Positions 31,838-39,585 of a stretch of 42,511 bases of DNA are shown piece after piece. This DNA comes from an uncultured Erysipelotrichaceae bacterium (GTDB taxonomy: Bacteria; Bacillota_I; Bacilli_A; Erysipelotrichales; Erysipelotrichaceae): positions 1-42,511 of the forward strand of contig CADABS010000034.1 in NCBI GenBank assembly GCA_902786245.1, read 5' to 3'. The translations under genes and the position numbers were made by a program. How positions within the stretch are numbered: the stretch's first letter is position 1; every line of letters begins with the position of its first letter. The notes beneath the pieces are model-generated. The model was not told where the DNA came from. It made no database searches and saw only the letters and a program-made list of their open reading frames with translations.

Positions 31838-33175
31838 TTATAATATACCTTCTGTGCGCAGTTTCCGCATATAAAGAAGATAGGCGGCACTGGACAGACC
31901 CCAGGTAAACGGATAGATCCAGTATGTCAGGCGGATATCATGGAAGACCTGTCCGACTGTCATGAACACGACGACACGGACAGCGCACCAGCATACAAGC
32001 ATCACGATCATCGGTGCCATCGGCTTGCCTACACCGCGCATGACAGCGGATGTGACATGGGAGAATCCCAGCAGGAAATAGAACAGACAGCACACCTTTG
32101 CTTTTCCGGCACCGAAGGCAATGACTTCAGGATCCGCATTGAACATACGGATGATCTGCGGCGCAAATGTAAAGAACAGGATACCGATGATTTCGATCAT
32201 GATGATCGAGCAGGACAGACCGAAGCGGATGCCCTGTTTCATTCTCTCTTTCTTTCCGGCACCGAGGTTCTGCGATACGAACGTCGACAGCGACAGCGAG
32301 AACGCGGTTACCGGCAGGAAAGCAAATCCGTCGATCTTGGAGTAGGCACCGAGTCCTGCCATTGCCTGCGAACCGAAAGAATTGATATAGGACTGGATCA
32401 GGATATTGGACAGGTCAATGACACAGGCCTGCAGCGCTGTCGGAAAGCCATAGCGCAGGATCATCGCAAGATGATCGCTGTTGAAACCGATTTTCTTCAG
32501 GTTCAGCCGGATCAGATCATCTGTCTTCAGCAGACGGATCAGGGAAAGAACCATCGAAAAGCATTCCGATATGACTGTCGCCAGAGCAGCGCCGTCAACA
32601 CCCATATGGAATACGGCAATAAACACGACATCCAGAATGACATTGAGAATGGAACTTGCGACCAGATAGTACAGAGGATGCCGGGAATCTCCGCTTGCCT
32701 GCAGAATACCGACGAAGGTATTGTACATGACCAGAGCGAATGATCCGCCGAAGTAGATTTTCAGATAGAGCTCCGCCAGCGGCAGAACGTCTTCCGGTGT
32801 ACCCATCCAGCGCAGGATCGCCGGCGACCAGAATACGCCCAGCACCGTCAGGACTGCGCTGAAGAACAGACCCATTGCGACGGATGTATGTACTGCCTTT
32901 TCTGTTTCCCTGGCATTCTGGGCGCCGATGTTTCTGGCAACGACAATGCCGGCACCGGAAGAAAATCCCATAAAAAAGCCGATCAGCAGATAGATCAGAG
33001 ATCCCGTGGAACTGACTGCAGCCAGAGCGCTGGCAGAAACAAGATTTCCGACGATCAGTGAATCGACTGTGTTATATAACTGCTGAAACAGGCTGCCGAT
33101 AAACAGCGGCAGCGCAAACAGAAGGATCTTTTTCCGGTAGTCTCCTTCTGTCATCAGATTTGAATCTTTTGCCAT
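31838..33175 (-). CDS. MATE family efflux transporter
   Basis: This 445-residue transporter has twelve hydrophobic segments in two six-helix halves. MATE landmarks are ALPLFIGSLFQQLYNTVDSLIVGNLV (residues about 17-42) and VARNIGAQNARETEKAVHTS. The matching second-half segment is STFVSQNLGAGKKERMKQGI. MATE proteins export cationic drugs or metabolites using sodium or proton gradients. AAAGG lies close before the ATG. A 57-residue membrane protein gene ends 27 bases upstream on the same strand and is probably cotranscribed. Confidence 0.94.
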   Translation of the reverse strand: MAKDSNLMTEGDYRKKILLFALPLFIGSLFQQLYNTVDSLIVGNLVSASALAAVSSTGSLIYLLIGFFMGFSSGAGIVVARNIGAQNARETEKAVHTSVAMGLFFSAVLTVLGVFWSPAILRWMGTPEDVLPLAELYLKIYFGGSFALVMYNTFVGILQASGDSRHPLYYLVASSILNVILDVVFIAVFHMGVDGAALATVISECFSMVLSLIRLLKTDDLIRLNLKKIGFNSDHLAMILRYGFPTALQACVIDLSNILIQSYINSFGSQAMAGLGAYSKIDGFAFLPVTAFSLSLSTFVSQNLGAGKKERMKQGIRFGLSCSIIMIEIIGILFFTFAPQIIRMFNADPEVIAFGAGKAKVCCLFYFLLGFSHVTSAVMRGVGKPMAPMIVMLVCWCAVRVVVFMTVGQVFHDIRLTYWIYPFTWGLSSAAYLLYMRKLRTEGIL

Positions 33176-33202
33176 GAACCTTTTTCCCCGTCATTCCAGA
33201 TA

Positions 33203-33376
33203 CTATTTATCCTGTTCATCCGAACCGGATGTGCCGTTGTTGGAAGAAGCAGTTACAAATCCGGCAACGAGGCATGCACCGATGCCTGCCAGTTTATTCG
33301 GCATGCTGAGATCCATCATCAGAATGACCGCTGCCGCAGCCAGACATACAACTGTAATAATGATTTTCTTTGTCAT
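33203..33376 (-). CDS. Small single-helix membrane protein upstream of MATE
   Basis: This 57-residue protein starts MTKKIIITVVCLAAAAVIL, a basic tip and one membrane helix (about 4-22). A short hinge DLSMPNKL, a second moderately hydrophobic stretch (GIGACLVAGFVTA) and a polar tail ending EQDK follow. The ATG has GGAGG seven to eight bases upstream, which strongly supports it as a real gene. It precedes the MATE gene by 27 bases. No family is recognised; it could be an exported peptide or a small transporter-associated protein. Confidence 0.72.
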   Translation of the reverse strand: MTKKIIITVVCLAAAAVILMMDLSMPNKLAGIGACLVAGFVTASSNNGTSGSDEQDK

Positions 33377-33473
33377 TTCGCTACCTCCGCACCGGGTATT
33401 TTTTCACATTTCCTGCCCGATGGAAACTATTATACACTCGCCTGCATTTTTTTCTTCTTCAAAAGTTTTTTTC

Positions 33474-33482
33474 TGCTATAAT
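33474..33482 (+). promoter_or_regulatory. tRNA promoter, extended -10
   Basis: TGCTATAAT is an extended -10 box 13 bases before the first tRNA base. The -35 region is T-rich with no clear hexamer. Confidence 0.6.
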
Positions 33483-33495
33483 ACTGTTTGCGGCT

Positions 33496-33535
33496 GTCCT
33501 CGTAGCTCAGCTGGATAGAGCGTCCGCCTCCTAAG
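33496..33535 (+). pseudogene. 5' half of tRNA-Arg (anticodon CCT), truncated
   Basis: The sequence has the acceptor 5' strand GTCCTCG, a complete D-arm (GCTC-AGCTGGATA-GAGC), and the 5' anticodon stem TCCGC. The anticodon loop is CTCCTAA with anticodon CCT. It stops there: the 3' anticodon stem, T-arm and acceptor 3' strand of tRNA-Arg are missing, and the sequence passes directly into a tRNA-Pro body. No 3' half of tRNA-Arg is present downstream. Confidence 0.85.
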
Positions 33536-33606
33536 GATGTAGCGCAGCTTGGTAGCGCACTTCGTTAGGGACGAAGTGGTCGCAGGTTCAAATCCTGTCA
33601 TCCCGA
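33536..33606 (+). tRNA. tRNA-Pro (anticodon AGG) with a damaged 5' acceptor end
   Basis: D-arm GCGC...GCGC, anticodon arm CTTCG-TTAGGGA-CGAAG (anticodon AGG), T-arm GCAGG-TTCAAAT-CCTGT and 3' acceptor strand CATCCCG with discriminator A are intact. The 5' acceptor should read CGGGATG, but here the bases before GGATG come from the tRNA-Arg loop (AAGGATG). The first two pairs are therefore lost, leaving five of seven. Whether RNase P and ProRS still accept it is unknown. CCA is not encoded. Confidence 0.8.
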
Positions 33607-33611
33607 CGCAA

Positions 33612-33635
33612 AAAAGCCCTTGAAATAGGGCTTTT
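33612..33635 (+). terminator. Terminator of the tRNA unit
   Basis: AAAAGCCC-(8 nt)-GGGCTTTT is an 8-bp perfect stem ending in a T-run. From 33640 to 33825 I see no gene, only AT-rich sequence. Confidence 0.85.
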
Positions 33636-33825
33636 CTTTATCTTTTCATAATTTTAGAAATGCTGTTTCTTCCGATTTGGTGACAGACAGCGTTTTTTTA
33701 CATAGGAATTTATCGGAAAAAACCTTTTTTATATGATTCGGAAAACTATGGAAACTCATGATTATAGCCTGATTTTATTGATTGGCAAAGTCAGAGAAAT
33801 ACACAGCCGCTGAATATTAAAAGCA

Positions 33826-33855
33826 GGGAGTGAACATCATAATATGCTCACTCCC
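33826..33855 (-). terminator. Hairpin after the lipoprotein gene, probable terminator
   Basis: GGGAGTGA and TCACTCCC form an 8-bp stem around a 14-nt loop, 12 bases past the lipoprotein stop. The following T-run (GCTTTTAAT) is modest. Confidence 0.6.
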
Positions 33856-33867
33856 ATTTCAATTGAT

Positions 33868-34227
33868 TTATTTATCCGGTGTCCCTTCCAGTCTGGTGAA
33901 TGTCAGACTGTCTTCTCCCCGGTTCATGACCAGCACTCCGTTTTTTACCGTATAGGTGTTGTCGATGCCGTCCATACGGATCGTTTTATCATTCCAGCTG
34001 ACGACGTAGGTTTCCTGAAACAGCTGGACAGTACCGGTACCGTCTTCATTCAGATGCATGGAGGCGGTCAGTCCCATCGTTTCCATGACCTGCAGGTCAT
34101 CTTTGTATTCCCTGCCGTTGGATGTCATATTTGTCAGTCTGTAATCTCCGGCAATGGTCCGGGGTGTGCATGCAGCAGCACAGAGCAGCAGTGCACAGAG
34201 AATGGTTTTCAGTATTTTATACTTCAT
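33868..34227 (-). CDS. Small lipoprotein of unknown function
   Basis: This 119-residue protein has a lipoprotein signal peptide (KILKTILCALLLCAAAC, lipidated Cys near residue 20). It is followed by a beta-rich domain (GDYRLTNMTSNGREY, ASMHLNEDGTGTVQL, KTIRMDGIDNTYTVKNGVLVM) that resembles lipocalin-like or DUF4923-type strand patterns. The ATG lies inside the last codons of the upstream E2-like gene (11-base overlap) without a clear Shine-Dalgarno, so translation is probably coupled. It is the last gene of the acyl-CoA synthetase operon. Confidence 0.72.
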   Translation of the reverse strand: MKYKILKTILCALLLCAAACTPRTIAGDYRLTNMTSNGREYKDDLQVMETMGLTASMHLNEDGTGTVQLFQETYVVSWNDKTIRMDGIDNTYTVKNGVLVMNRGEDSLTFTRLEGTPDK

Positions 34228-35098
34228 AGTCAAAATCACTAGGCTCACTCAGCGGCCGTTCGAGAAGTTCCGGATGCGCCATGATATGCTTGATCAGCTT
34301 CAGGCTGCGGGCAAAGTAGAATCCGTCTGCGATTCTTTCGTCCAGGGTTGCACCGATATCGATGACATCTCTGATTTCCTTATGTCCGTCCGGCATCAGC
34401 AGTTCTTCTTTGTGAATGGCTCCGATCGTAATAATGATCGAATTGGTACCGTAGTTGGCCAAATGGTGATACACCGAAGGGCATCCGATCGAACCGAGAT
34501 TGCTCAGCAGGACCGATGTATAGTGGGTATCCCCTTCCGTCAGAACCTTGGGATTGATACCGAAGAAATCCAGACGCTTGATCACACCGAGCGCTCCGGC
34601 AAGAACCGGACGGGGCAGCTTCGCAAAGGCATCAATGGTCGAGTCCATGCCTTCGGTTGTCTTCCTGGCTCTGGTCTCTTTGACATCGCCGTAGATTTTC
34701 CGGCTGATTTCATTGATCGTATCCGTATCCTTCGGCACAATGACCATCAGCGATTCTTCTGCGGAATCTGCGAATCTGCGCTTGGCAATAAAGCTGAGGC
34801 TGATCTCGTTTCTCTGGTACAGGCGTCTGCCCTGGATAAAACGGTTCATCTTGGGACGTTCTCTGATCATTCTGGCAACCGCCGTGACGAAACAGTGAAA
34901 CAGCGTTGTTTTGTAATCCTTCGGTTCGGCATTCTTTTTTTCAAGATATTTCAGAAGCTCGGTTGCGTCGATTTTGTCATTCAGATACACTTCGCAGTCT
35001 GTCCGGTGCGGCCAGATATGCATCATGATTGTCGTCAGTCCCGGAACATCTTTGATCCAGGTTCCGTCTCTGCGGTCTCCCCATTTTTTATCCTGCAT
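34217..35098 (-). CDS. E2/chloramphenicol acetyltransferase-fold protein lacking the catalytic His
   Basis: This is a 293-residue protein of the 2-oxo acid dehydrogenase acyltransferase catalytic-domain type, without lipoyl or E1/E3-binding domains. Fold landmarks are DATELLKYLEKKN, TLFHCFVTAVARMIRERP, the VLLSNLGSIG strand and TIGAIHKEE. In the active-site segment the usual DHRxxDG reads DERIADG: Glu254 replaces the His base while Asp258 remains. Canonical acyl transfer is therefore doubtful. The start at 35098 has AAGGA upstream and overlaps the end of the acyl-CoA synthetase gene by 11 bases. The pairing suggests use of the synthetase's acyl-CoA or acyl-AMP. Confidence 0.82.
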   Translation of the reverse strand: MQDKKWGDRRDGTWIKDVPGLTTIMMHIWPHRTDCEVYLNDKIDATELLKYLEKKNAEPKDYKTTLFHCFVTAVARMIRERPKMNRFIQGRRLYQRNEISLSFIAKRRFADSAEESLMVIVPKDTDTINEISRKIYGDVKETRARKTTEGMDSTIDAFAKLPRPVLAGALGVIKRLDFFGINPKVLTEGDTHYTSVLLSNLGSIGCPSVYHHLANYGTNSIIITIGAIHKEELLMPDGHKEIRDVIDIGATLDERIADGFYFARSLKLIKHIMAHPELLERPLSEPSDFDYEV

Positions 35099-36830
35099 TG
35101 CTTTCTTCCTTCGGCTGAACGATCCTCTTACCTTTTTCTTCCTCTTCGAGTACACGGTACGCAACCTTGCCTACCAGAGTCTTCGGCAGTTCCGTACGGA
35201 ATTCGATTTCTTTGGGCATCGCGTATTTTGCGATATGTTTGCGGCAGTAATCCATGATTTCCTTTTCAGTGTTTTCATCCGCAGGAACACCCGGCTTCAG
35301 CATGATGAATGCCTTGACCGCCTGGATCCTGTAGGAATCCGGAATGCCGATGACGCAGCTCATATGAATCTTTTCATGGGCATCGAGAATGTTTTCCAGC
35401 TGGGCAGGATAGATATTGTATCCCGAGCTGATGATCATTCTCTTGGCTCTGCCCTTGAAGAAGATGAAGCCTTCTTCATCCATAACGCCGAGGTCGCCGG
35501 TATAGACCCAGGTCAGGCCGTCCGCATGATGACGCAGAGTCTCTGCAGTTTCTTCGGGATTGTTCATATAGCCGACCATGACGGTAGGACCTGCCAGCAG
35601 GATCTCGCCTTCGGTTCCATACGGAACTTCTCTGTCTGTGCCCGGTTCGACGATCTTGATATAGGTATCCGGGAACGGGAGACCAATCGATCCTTCCTTG
35701 GCTCTGTTGACCGGTGTCAGGCAGCATGCCGTAACGGTTTCCGTGGTTCCGTATCCTTCCCGGATCTGCACTTTCGCATTGTGTTCTTTCAGGAATTCAT
35801 CGAATTTCTTTTTCAGTTCGATGGACAGGGAATCGCCGCCGCTGAATACACCTTTCAGACTGCTCAGATCCGCTTTTTCCATACTCGGAAGACGCAGCAG
35901 TGCTTCATACAGGGTCGGTACACCGGCAATGAAGTTGCACTTGTATTTAGTGATCAGCTTGGCATAGCTCTTGGCCGTGAATCTGGGCACAAGAATGCAT
36001 CTGCCGCCCTGGCTGAGCATGGTATGAATGCATACACCCAGACCGAAGCCATGGAACAGCGGCATTGCTGCCAGCATCTTGTCACCCGGCCGGAACATCG
36101 GATTGGTCGCAATGACCTGCTGACCGAGGGCATTGAAGTTCAGGTTGCTTAACATAATCCCCTTGGTCGTACCGGTCGTGCCGCCGGAATACAGAATGAC
36201 AGCGGTATCTTCCGCCTTGACGTCTGCCTTATAGTTATAGAAACAGTGATTGCCCAGACGCATGAACTCCTGCCAGCGGATCACCGGTGCGTCTGCCGGG
36301 ATTTTCTGGATCTTTCTTCCTTCCGTTAACATGTATCCGGCTCTGACCGGACGGGAGAGTTCATCCTTGACGCTGGCAATAATAATATTGACAACGTTTG
36401 TCTTTGCCCGGATCCGTTCGAATTTGTCATAGAACTGATCCAGGGTAATTGCCGTCACGGAGTCAGAAGCAATCAGATAATGCTCGATTTCCTTTTCCGC
36501 CGACAGCGGATGGATCATATTGGCAATGGCACCGACCAGGTTGACCGCATAGAACATGAAGATTGCCTGGGGGCAGTTGGGCATCGCAATCGTTACCTTG
36601 TCGCCCTTGCGGACACCGATGGTACGCAGCGATTTTGCGCACTGATTGATTTCACGGATCAGCCGTGAATATGTTGTGGAGCGTCCCATGAAGTCAAACG
36701 CGACCTGGTCAGGGAACTCATTGGCTATTTTTTCCACTGCTTCATACATGGATCCCTGAAAGTAATCCAGATGTGCAGGTACTCCTACCAGATGGTCAAG
36801 CCACGGGGCTTTTGCAGTTATTTTTTCCAT
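35088..36830 (-). CDS. AMP-forming acyl-CoA synthetase (long-chain fatty acid ligase-like)
   Basis: This 580-residue ANL-superfamily enzyme activates a carboxylic acid as acyl-AMP and then a thioester. The P-loop-like ILYSGGTTGTTKGIM is at about 212-226 and the A5-type REGYGTTET at about 343. WVYTGDLGVMDEEGFIFFKGRAKRMII (residues about 437-463, with the ribose-binding Asp and hinge Arg/Lys) follows. PKEIEFRTELPKTLVGKV has the C-terminal catalytic Lys. The ATG at 36830 has GAGGTG eight bases upstream. It is the first gene of a three-gene unit with the E2-like protein and a lipoprotein. Confidence 0.92.
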   Translation of the reverse strand: MEKITAKAPWLDHLVGVPAHLDYFQGSMYEAVEKIANEFPDQVAFDFMGRSTTYSRLIREINQCAKSLRTIGVRKGDKVTIAMPNCPQAIFMFYAVNLVGAIANMIHPLSAEKEIEHYLIASDSVTAITLDQFYDKFERIRAKTNVVNIIIASVKDELSRPVRAGYMLTEGRKIQKIPADAPVIRWQEFMRLGNHCFYNYKADVKAEDTAVILYSGGTTGTTKGIMLSNLNFNALGQQVIATNPMFRPGDKMLAAMPLFHGFGLGVCIHTMLSQGGRCILVPRFTAKSYAKLITKYKCNFIAGVPTLYEALLRLPSMEKADLSSLKGVFSGGDSLSIELKKKFDEFLKEHNAKVQIREGYGTTETVTACCLTPVNRAKEGSIGLPFPDTYIKIVEPGTDREVPYGTEGEILLAGPTVMVGYMNNPEETAETLRHHADGLTWVYTGDLGVMDEEGFIFFKGRAKRMIISSGYNIYPAQLENILDAHEKIHMSCVIGIPDSYRIQAVKAFIMLKPGVPADENTEKEIMDYCRKHIAKYAMPKEIEFRTELPKTLVGKVAYRVLEEEEKGKRIVQPKEESNAG

Positions 36831-36906
36831 TTCGTACACCTCAATCAACCATTATACAATCAATTCGGAAAAATGGCTGAAAAACACAACTGTCCGGAAG
36901 CCATCG

Positions 36907-36930
36907 AAAAAGAGAGAGGCATGCTCTCTC
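36907..36930 (-). terminator. Terminator of the PurF-like gene
   Basis: On the minus strand GAGAGAG-CATGC-CTCTCTC is followed by TTTTTC, eight bases after the stop codon. Confidence 0.82.
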
Positions 36931-36938
36931 TTCAGCGG

Positions 36939-38354
36939 TTATTCTCTGCCGTTCCAGCAGTATGTACAGAGGCTGTCTTCCGGCAGACCGGTTGCCCTGA
37001 TCATATCATCCATACGGTTGAATGCCAGCGATGAGAAGTTCATCTGTCTGCGCATCAGTTCCAGAAGTTTTTCATAGCGCTCCGTATCCGGATTTGCATA
37101 ATCATCCAGTACGTCTCTTGCGACATCGCCGCCTTCTTCCTGGGCAATCAGTCTTCTGGCAATCAGTTCCATGTCAGAAGTCGCACGGGAGAAGTTGATA
37201 TATTTGCAGCCGAACAGGATCGGCGGGCAGGCCGGACGTACATGGACTTCCTTTGCGCCGCTTTCATACAGGAATTCGGTTGTTTCCCGCAGCTGGGTTC
37301 CCCGGACGATCGAGTCATCGATGAGCAGGAGTCTCTGGTCCTGGATCAGTTCCCGGACAGGAATCAGTTTCATCTTGGCGATCAGATCGCGCTTTGTCTG
37401 CATGGTCGGCATGAAGGAACGGGGCCATGTCGGCGTATATTTGATAAATGGACGGGAATACGGAATCTTGGATTCATTGGAATAGCCGATCGCATGGGCG
37501 ATACCGGAATCCGGCACACCGGCAACGGTATCGATATCCTCAATGGTCAGTCCGTCCCGCTGGGCCATGTACTTGCCGCAGTCATAGCGCATCTTTTCAA
37601 CAGCGGTTCCCTCATAGGCACTGGGCGGATATCCGTAGTATGTCCACAGGAAGGTGCAGATCCGCATCTTCTTGCCGGGCTGTACAAGGATGGTACAGGA
37701 ATCCGGTGTAATGACATCGATTTCCCCCGGTCCGAGTTCATGATAGTCGCTGTATCCGAGTTTCTTATAGGCAAAGGATTCGAATGTCGCACAGAATCCT
37801 TCGTTTTTCTTTCCGATCATGATCGGTGTTCTGCCCAGTTTATCTCTGGCACAGTAAATACCGGTATTTGTCAGAAGCAGGATCGTCATGGATCCGTCGA
37901 TCAGTTCCTGGGCAAAGCGGATGCCTTCGATCAGATTGTCTTTCTGGTTGATGATTGCCGCTACGAGTTCGGTCTTGTTGATATCGCCGCCGCTCATTTC
38001 CAGGAAATGCGTCTGTGAGTGGGAAAAGATCTCTTCCACGATTTCATCCGTGTTGTTCACCTTTCCGACGGTGACGATTGCGTATGTGCCATGGTGCGAG
38101 CGCACCATCAGAGGCTGAGGATCATAGTCAGAGATACAGCCGATACCCATGTTTCCTTCCATATCCAGAACATCTGTCGAGAATTTTGTCCTGAAAGGAG
38201 AGTTTTCAATGTTGTGAATCGCCCGGTTAAATCCTTGTTTGCCGATTACTGCCATACCTGCTCTTCTTGTGCCAAGGTGAGAATGGTAGTCCGTGCCGTA
38301 GAATAAGTCAAAGACACAGTCCTCATGCAGTGCTGCTCCGAAAAAGCCGCCCAT
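36939..38354 (-). CDS. Amidophosphoribosyltransferase-like protein without the Cys nucleophile
   Basis: This 471-residue protein has the two-domain layout of PurF. The N-terminal Ntn glutaminase-like domain (about 1-230) is followed by a PRTase domain with the PRPP loop LLLIDDSIVRGTQ (about 343-355) and GVPDSGIAHAIGYS. PurF needs Cys right after the initiator Met (MCGIFG). Here the protein begins MGGFFG, so the nucleophile is Gly. The start is firm: AGAGAGG lies just upstream and the frame starts there. Cys13 lies close by but is not in the nucleophile position. The protein probably cannot hydrolyse glutamine as PurF does; it may use ammonia or be regulatory. No other purine genes are nearby. 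A promoter lies at 38383-38410. Confidence 0.85.
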   Translation of the reverse strand: MGGFFGAALHEDCVFDLFYGTDYHSHLGTRRAGMAVIGKQGFNRAIHNIENSPFRTKFSTDVLDMEGNMGIGCISDYDPQPLMVRSHHGTYAIVTVGKVNNTDEIVEEIFSHSQTHFLEMSGGDINKTELVAAIINQKDNLIEGIRFAQELIDGSMTILLLTNTGIYCARDKLGRTPIMIGKKNEGFCATFESFAYKKLGYSDYHELGPGEIDVITPDSCTILVQPGKKMRICTFLWTYYGYPPSAYEGTAVEKMRYDCGKYMAQRDGLTIEDIDTVAGVPDSGIAHAIGYSNESKIPYSRPFIKYTPTWPRSFMPTMQTKRDLIAKMKLIPVRELIQDQRLLLIDDSIVRGTQLRETTEFLYESGAKEVHVRPACPPILFGCKYINFSRATSDMELIARRLIAQEEGGDVARDVLDDYANPDTERYEKLLELMRRQMNFSSLAFNRMDDMIRATGLPEDSLCTYCWNGRE

Positions 38355-38382
38355 ATCAGTTCCTCTCTTTCAACATGCAGTT

Positions 38383-38410
38383 ATTTTACACAATGCATGG
38401 CAGATTGCAA
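38383..38410 (-). promoter_or_regulatory. Promoter of the PurF-like gene
   Basis: TTGCAA (38410-38405), 16 bases, then TAAAAT (38388-38383) on the minus strand. The predicted start of transcription is about 20 bases before the ATG. Confidence 0.65.
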
Positions 38411-38481
38411 ATAACTTTTTTGCCGTCTCTGTATGGCTGCGGAACAATTGTGCTAGAATATCGTAGAGGTAATAAATAAAT

Positions 38482-39501
38482 ATGAAACTACTGGTAACTG
38501 GCGGAGCCGGTTTTATCGGCTCGCATACATGTGTTGAACTGCTGAACAGCGGATTCGATGTTGTCATTGCGGATGATCTGAGCAATTCCAAGGCAATGGT
38601 CATCGACCGGATCGAAGAAATCACAGGCAGACGTCCGGCTTTCTATCAGATCGATGTCTGTGACAGAGCAGCGCTGAATGATCTGTTTGAGAAAGAAAGT
38701 CCGATCGGCGGTGTCATTCATTTTGCCGGCTTCAAGGCAGTCGGAGAATCCACCCGCAAACCGATCGAATACTATACAAACAATCTGCTGAGCACCCTGG
38801 TGCTGTGCGATGTTATGCGCAGCCATGACTGCCGGAACATCGTGTTCTCCTCCTCGGCGACCGTATACGGCGATCCGGCATTCGTACCGATCACGGAAGA
38901 ATGCCCGCTGGGTGAAAGAACGAATCCCTATGGCGAAACAAAGGCAATGCAGGAGAGGATCCTGACCGACATCTGGAAATCCGATCCGGCCTGGAAAGTC
39001 ATTCTGCTGCGCTATTTCAATCCGATCGGCGCCCATGAAAGCGGAAAGATCGGCGAAGATCCCAAAGGTATACCGAACAACCTGCTGCCGTATGTAGCAC
39101 AGGTCGCATCCGGCAAGCTGGAGAAGGTTCATGTATTCGGCAATGACTATCCCACCCCGGACGGAACCGGCGTGCGCGATTATATCCATGTCGTCGATCT
39201 GGCAAAGGGCCATGTCAGAGCCATTGAAGCACTGGACCGGCTGGAAGGTGTCAATGTATTCAATCTCGGCACCGGCAAAGGCTACAGCGTTCTGGAAATC
39301 ATCCAGGCATTCTCCAAAGCCTGCGGAAAGGATCTTCCTTACCAGATCGATGCAAGACGCCCGGGCGATATTGCGGAATGCTGGTCCGATCCGGCCAAAG
39401 CGGAAGCGGTTCTGGGCTGGAAAGCAGAAAAGAATCTGGAAGACATGTGCCGCGATGCATGGCGGTGGCAGTCGCAGAATCCGGACGGATATGCAGAATA
39501 A
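38482..39501 (+). CDS. galE: UDP-glucose 4-epimerase
   Basis: GalE interconverts UDP-glucose and UDP-galactose for the Leloir pathway and for surface polysaccharide. The 339-residue extended short-chain dehydrogenase has the NAD loop VTGGAGFIGSHT (about 5-16), Ser-Ser-Ala in VFSSSATVYG, the catalytic YGETK (Tyr-x-x-x-Lys), RYFNPIGAHESGKIGE and the substrate segment ARRPGDIAECW. GAGG lies before the ATG, and an extended -10 (TGCTAGAAT) sits at 38451-38459. The gene is a single transcription unit closed by a terminator. No other gal genes are adjacent. Confidence 0.96.
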   Translation: MKLLVTGGAGFIGSHTCVELLNSGFDVVIADDLSNSKAMVIDRIEEITGRRPAFYQIDVCDRAALNDLFEKESPIGGVIHFAGFKAVGESTRKPIEYYTNNLLSTLVLCDVMRSHDCRNIVFSSSATVYGDPAFVPITEECPLGERTNPYGETKAMQERILTDIWKSDPAWKVILLRYFNPIGAHESGKIGEDPKGIPNNLLPYVAQVASGKLEKVHVFGNDYPTPDGTGVRDYIHVVDLAKGHVRAIEALDRLEGVNVFNLGTGKGYSVLEIIQAFSKACGKDLPYQIDARRPGDIAECWSDPAKAEAVLGWKAEKNLEDMCRDAWRWQSQNPDGYAE

Positions 39502-39502
39502 G

Positions 39503-39521
39503 CGGACACTCGTCCGTTTTT
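39503..39521 (+). terminator. galE terminator
   Basis: CGGAC-ACTC-GTCCG is a 5-bp perfect stem followed by TTTTTCTTTTT. Confidence 0.8.
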
Positions 39522-39540
39522 CTTTTTGAAATAAAATAAT

Positions 39541-39567
39541 TTAGCACTCTCGTCAATAAAGTGCTAA
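39541..39567 (+). promoter_or_regulatory. CIRCE element (HrcA operator) upstream of ftsH
   Basis: TTAGCACTC-N9-AAGTGCTAA differs from the CIRCE consensus (TTAGCACTC-N9-GAGTGCTAA) at one base. It lies 18 bases before the ftsH start. The right arm overlaps TGCTAATAT, a plausible extended -10, so HrcA binding would block the promoter. Known CIRCE sites control groESL and hrcA-dnaK, so a heat-shock response of ftsH is predicted. Confidence 0.88.
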
Positions 39568-39585
39568 TATACATTCAAGGAGGTG

